This document shows, one piece after another, positions 61,207-64,000 of a stretch of DNA of 64,000 bases (the stretch's first letter is position 1; every line of letters begins with the position of its first letter). The translations under genes were made by a program, and so were the position numbers. The notes below the pieces were generated by a model. The model saw only the letters and a list, made by a program, of their open reading frames with translations, was not told where the DNA came from and did no database searches. The DNA is taken from NCBI GenBank assembly GCA_030427805.1, contig JAUICP010000004.1, positions 124,001 to 188,000 on the forward strand, written 5' to 3'. This DNA comes from Bdellovibrionia bacterium. GTDB lineage: Bacteria > Bdellovibrionota > Bdellovibrionia > Bdellovibrionales > JAGQZY01.

Positions 61207-62994
61207 ATGAGTAAAGAGGCTGATAAGCTTTTATACAGCGAAAACGACGAGATACTGGAACACATCAACCAGTTCCGTCTCTTTAGTGAGTTTCCAAAAG
61301 AACTCCTTGATGCCCTACTGTCCATGGGAACCGTCGAAAAATTCAAAATGGGAACGACCATCCTCAAAGAAGGTCAAAAAAATACAAAACTCTATTTCCT
61401 ACTCTCTGGCAGTCTTAGTGTCGAAGTCGGTAACAAACAAGTTAGTTTTCTTCGTCGTAAAGGTGACGTCTTTGGTGAAATGTCTATCATTGCCGACAAA
61501 CCTTGCGCTGCATCTGTTATCGCACACGATGACGTAGAAGCACTGGCGATGGAAGCAAATATTCTATCAAGTGATATCGAGAATAAATCAGCTAAGGCCC
61601 AAGCAGCTCTTTACCGCATTTATTCTCTCCTTCTTTGCGATAAGCTAAAAATCACCAACGACAAGGCAAAAGAGTACGAAGGAACCAACGAACGCCTTAA
61701 AGAAACGCAAGACGCCCTACAAAATATCAATCACTCGCTCGAGCAGAGAATTGATCAAAGCAATCGTGAGCTTAAGCAAACCAATCGTGAGCTCGAACAA
61801 CAAAATAGAGTTCTACAAACCAGCTATCACAAGCTTCATGAGCTTAATCAACTCAAGCAGAAAACGTTCGAAAGACTTTTAAAAATCGACAAAGACAAGC
61901 TACCTGTCATTTACCAGCAAATTAAAAGAATCATCGACGGCGAGAATACGGAACAAAATGAATTATTCCTCGATCTACAAAAAGAGCTTAAAGATCTGAA
62001 CACCATAATTAGCCCTCTCGTTGCTGAGAATAGTCCGCACACCAATTTGCGTAACAAGAGACTCCTTATCGCGGAATCTGTTAAGAAGTTGCAAAACCTC
62101 TCGAAGAACGCACTCGGAGGAACCGGAATTAAGCTTGATATTGCTAGTTCCGAAGAAGAGGCCAAGAAACTTCTTACAGAAAATGAGTACGACACACTAA
62201 TAAGCTCTACTGAGTTTATAGAACTCATGCCATTTGCTAAAGAAAAGAGTCCGGATATTCGTTGTGTTTTGATGACCCACGAGCCCGTAAGCACCTATCT
62301 TCCGACGCTCAGGGATTACCCAGACATAGAGAACATCATTGCCCGGTCTGAGGATGATCGCGCCTTTACAATCAAAAACTTAATTACCACAGTCAATAAA
62401 ATGGCTAACGCCGACATCTTTGGCATTGATAAATACCTCAATTGGGGTGTTTCGGTCTTTTCTCAAAATATTCGCTCAAGTCAAGATCGCAAAACAATGA
62501 TCGAAGAGATGGCCTCTCATCTTAAAAACATTGGATTGAGAAAGACCCTTATTGGTCGCTGTGAATCGGTCGCTGAAGAGCTCCTTATGAACGCGATCTA
62601 CGATGCTCCCACTTCACCCGATGGAAAGTCGAAGTACAATCACCTCGACCGCAAAGAAATCGTCGAGTTAGAACCTTACGAGGAAGCCACTTTTAAATAT
62701 GCCTGTGATGGTATGTATGTGGCGGTCAGTGTCTCCGATCCCTTTGGGGGACTGACAAAGAAGGTTATTCTCGACTACTTAGAAAATAATTATCTCGGGG
62801 CTGGTGGACAAATTGATTCCAGCAAAGGGGGCGGAGGACACGGTCTTCACGTGATCGTTGAAAGCTCTGATCTTTTGATATTTAATGTGAAAGAGTCTAC
62901 TAAAACAGAAGTTATCGCCCTTTTTCAAATCGGAAAGACTGGATCGATGGACGGCAAGAATCCATCATTTCAATTCTTTTACGAGCACCTCTAA
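61207..62994 (+). CDS. cNMP-like / coiled-coil / pseudo-receiver / HATPase signalling protein
   Basis: 595 residues, four parts. Cyclic nucleotide-binding-like domain (about 15-125: KMGTTILKEGQKN, DVFGEMSIIADKPCAASV), a coiled coil (about 150-225, QTNRELEQQNRVLQ), a receiver-like domain (about 275-390: KRLLIAESVKKLQNLS, YDTLISSTEF) in which the phosphorylatable Asp is Ser/Thr, and an HATPase_c-type domain (about 440-585: AEELLMNAIYDAP, SVSDPFGGL, GGGGHGLHVI). The ATP-lid motifs resemble anti-sigma-factor kinases; no His-phosphorylation box. cNMP pocket Arg is replaced by Cys. No partner gene adjacent. Confidence 0.7.
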   Translation: MSKEADKLLYSENDEILEHINQFRLFSEFPKELLDALLSMGTVEKFKMGTTILKEGQKNTKLYFLLSGSLSVEVGNKQVSFLRRKGDVFGEMSIIADKPCAASVIAHDDVEALAMEANILSSDIENKSAKAQAALYRIYSLLLCDKLKITNDKAKEYEGTNERLKETQDALQNINHSLEQRIDQSNRELKQTNRELEQQNRVLQTSYHKLHELNQLKQKTFERLLKIDKDKLPVIYQQIKRIIDGENTEQNELFLDLQKELKDLNTIISPLVAENSPHTNLRNKRLLIAESVKKLQNLSKNALGGTGIKLDIASSEEEAKKLLTENEYDTLISSTEFIELMPFAKEKSPDIRCVLMTHEPVSTYLPTLRDYPDIENIIARSEDDRAFTIKNLITTVNKMANADIFGIDKYLNWGVSVFSQNIRSSQDRKTMIEEMASHLKNIGLRKTLIGRCESVAEELLMNAIYDAPTSPDGKSKYNHLDRKEIVELEPYEEATFKYACDGMYVAVSVSDPFGGLTKKVILDYLENNYLGAGGQIDSSKGGGGHGLHVIVESSDLLIFNVKESTKTEVIALFQIGKTGSMDGKNPSFQFFYEHL

Positions 62995-63032
62995 TCGCCC
63001 CTTTTAATTTTCTCAATTTATTATATTGAGAT

Positions 63033-64000
63033 CTATTCAGAGCCAAGAACCTTCGGCTTTATTATATCTAAAATTCTGTCAGCCAATATTCTATGCCCCT
63101 TGATATTAATATGAACATTATCACATTCAAAATCTCCGCCAAAAAAATTGCATCCGAGGCCTTCTTCGGCATAGGTGTCGATCATGTAGGATTCAAAATC
63201 AAAGAAGTAAACAAAATCATTTTTTTCTGAAAATTCGAGAAGAACATCTTTTATGTTGTGGCTCGAGATCGAACTTAAATAATCTTGATCTTTCGCTCGA
63301 GAGAGATCAAAGTAAGCCTCTTTAAAATGGCCATCATCAAGCTTTTTGCGGGCTTTAGATATTTCAGGGCAATATGACCATTTTATACCCTTATCGCTAC
63401 ACCTCTTCACCGTCTCGGACTCTAAAAGATTTCCAATTTGGTGAACGAGTAATACTTTTATGCCACGGTTTCGACTATCCTCAATAACAACACGCAAATT
63501 GTTCGCAAAATGTTGAGCGATGATTTGTTGATTTTTAGCGATATCGGCTTTTTCAACTTGGCTTGCCGTAATATTCTTTAAAAATAGAGAATTGATAACG
63601 AGACTTAACCCGGTATAAATTCTACTTTTGCCCTGAACAAAGTTAATAACATCAATGAGCCACGGGTTTTTTCGCAAGAAAATAAAGTTTTTCGGAGTTC
63701 TCAAGCCTAAATTGATGACGTCATTGTGTCCGGCATAAATAATAACCCACTGCAATTGAGTTCGGTCCATTTGTTGGTAGCAATGCCGCAAATACCAAGA
63801 GTCTCTCCCCTCGGCTCCAGCATTAACAAACGAATAATTGAGTGTCGAAAGAGCAGAATCCTTTTTAAATGCCTCTTCAATAAAATGGGGAAACGTCGAA
63901 TGGGAGTTAGGCCAAAGTAAATTACTGCCACCAAAAAAGGCGATGTTCGTTCCTTCGGACATGCAGGGGTCATAAAAGTCTAAGGAGTGGTGATTCTGCT
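63033..64000 (-). CDS. SGNH/GDSL hydrolase, 5' end beyond window
   Basis: SGNH blocks: FFGGSNLLW (block I, FGGSN instead of GDS), VNAGAEGRDSW, IYAGHNDVIN (block III Asn) and CDNVHINIKGH (block V, Asp-His). The track starts it at ATG 63962, but the frame stays open to 64000 (…DFYDPC before that Met), a sequence typical of the linker before such domains, so the N-terminus is missing here. Likely an acylhydrolase for a glycan or lipid. Partial. Confidence 0.75.
   Translation of the reverse strand, partial: QNHHSLDFYDPCMSEGTNIAFFGGSNLLWPNSHSTFPHFIEEAFKKDSALSTLNYSFVNAGAEGRDSWYLRHCYQQMDRTQLQWVIIYAGHNDVINLGLRTPKNFIFLRKNPWLIDVINFVQGKSRIYTGLSLVINSLFLKNITASQVEKADIAKNQQIIAQHFANNLRVVIEDSRNRGIKVLLVHQIGNLLESETVKRCSDKGIKWSYCPEISKARKKLDDGHFKEAYFDLSRAKDQDYLSSISSHNIKDVLLEFSEKNDFVYFFDFESYMIDTYAEEGLGCNFFGGDFECDNVHINIKGHRILADRILDIIKPKVLGSE

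Noticed and set aside
1-64000. tRNA, rRNA, riboswitch or CRISPR arrays
   Set aside because: I looked through all intergenic stretches and saw no cloverleaf, conserved rRNA or regularly spaced repeats. Short RNA genes without strong structure could be missed by eye.

Overview
The window reads as chromosomal DNA of a Gram-negative (diderm) bacterium with moderate GC and dense, short-spaced genes. The evidence is many Sec signal peptides and lipoboxes, an OmpA-type porin, DsbD, SppA, and an arylesterase/ABC/permease operon. The mix of large secreted orphan proteins, a 7TM-DISM-type receptor, tandem PhoD-like phosphatases, MoxR/DUF58 genes, a CpaF relative and degenerate signalling domains fits Bdellovibrionota/Oligoflexia best. 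That assignment is inference from gene content; no rRNA or other phylogenetic marker is present. I found no tRNA, rRNA, CRISPR array, prophage or replication origin.

Layout. 1-4.9 kb (minus strand): a tandem-domain pterin synthase homologue (QueD-like), then a tightly overlapping GDSL esterase / ABC ATPase / FtsX-type permease operon. 5-13.8 kb: a small predicted barrel protein, an OmpA-family porin, a von Willebrand A lipoprotein, a 1118-residue secreted orphan and a VTT/DedA-type membrane protein. 13.9-19.1 kb: a CpaF/VirB11-like protein that has lost its ATPase motifs, convergent with a DUF4129-like / DUF58 / MoxR operon. 19.3-25.9 kb: two paralogous glycosyltransferase-like 'DGDN' proteins and three radical SAM proteins in convergent orientation. 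An IS1-like element sits exactly between the two arms and is flanked by a 9-bp target duplication. This cassette is my best candidate for an undescribed system.

25.9-42.7 kb is mostly envelope and housekeeping: SppA, an extensin/M15-like protein, a haem-motif lipoprotein, PHP phosphoesterase, S9 peptidase, a 908-residue lipoprotein, YhdH/AcuI oxidoreductase, glycerophosphodiester phosphodiesterase, PP2C phosphatase, two PhoD-like phosphatases and PurT. 42.7-49.5 kb: a pseudo-protease/cyclic-nucleotide-binding membrane protein, a lipoprotein, a class C beta-lactamase-like hydrolase, a mosaic 7TM receptor with a degenerate cyclase-like tail, and an unlisted 43-residue cysteine-rich secreted peptide.

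50-64 kb: alpha/beta hydrolases, a periplasmic HMA protein, a CheX-like protein, TM2 protein, CNT nucleoside transporter, DsbD with a partner redoxin, a COG3146 acyltransferase, ClpS, a cNMP-like / pseudo-receiver / HATPase signalling protein, and an SGNH hydrolase that runs off the right edge.

A recurring theme is proteins that keep a fold but have lost catalytic residues: the CpaF-like protein, the S2P-like protein, the receiver-like domain, the cyclase-like domain, and each half of the tandem pterin synthase. These points come from reading motifs by eye, without alignments or searches.
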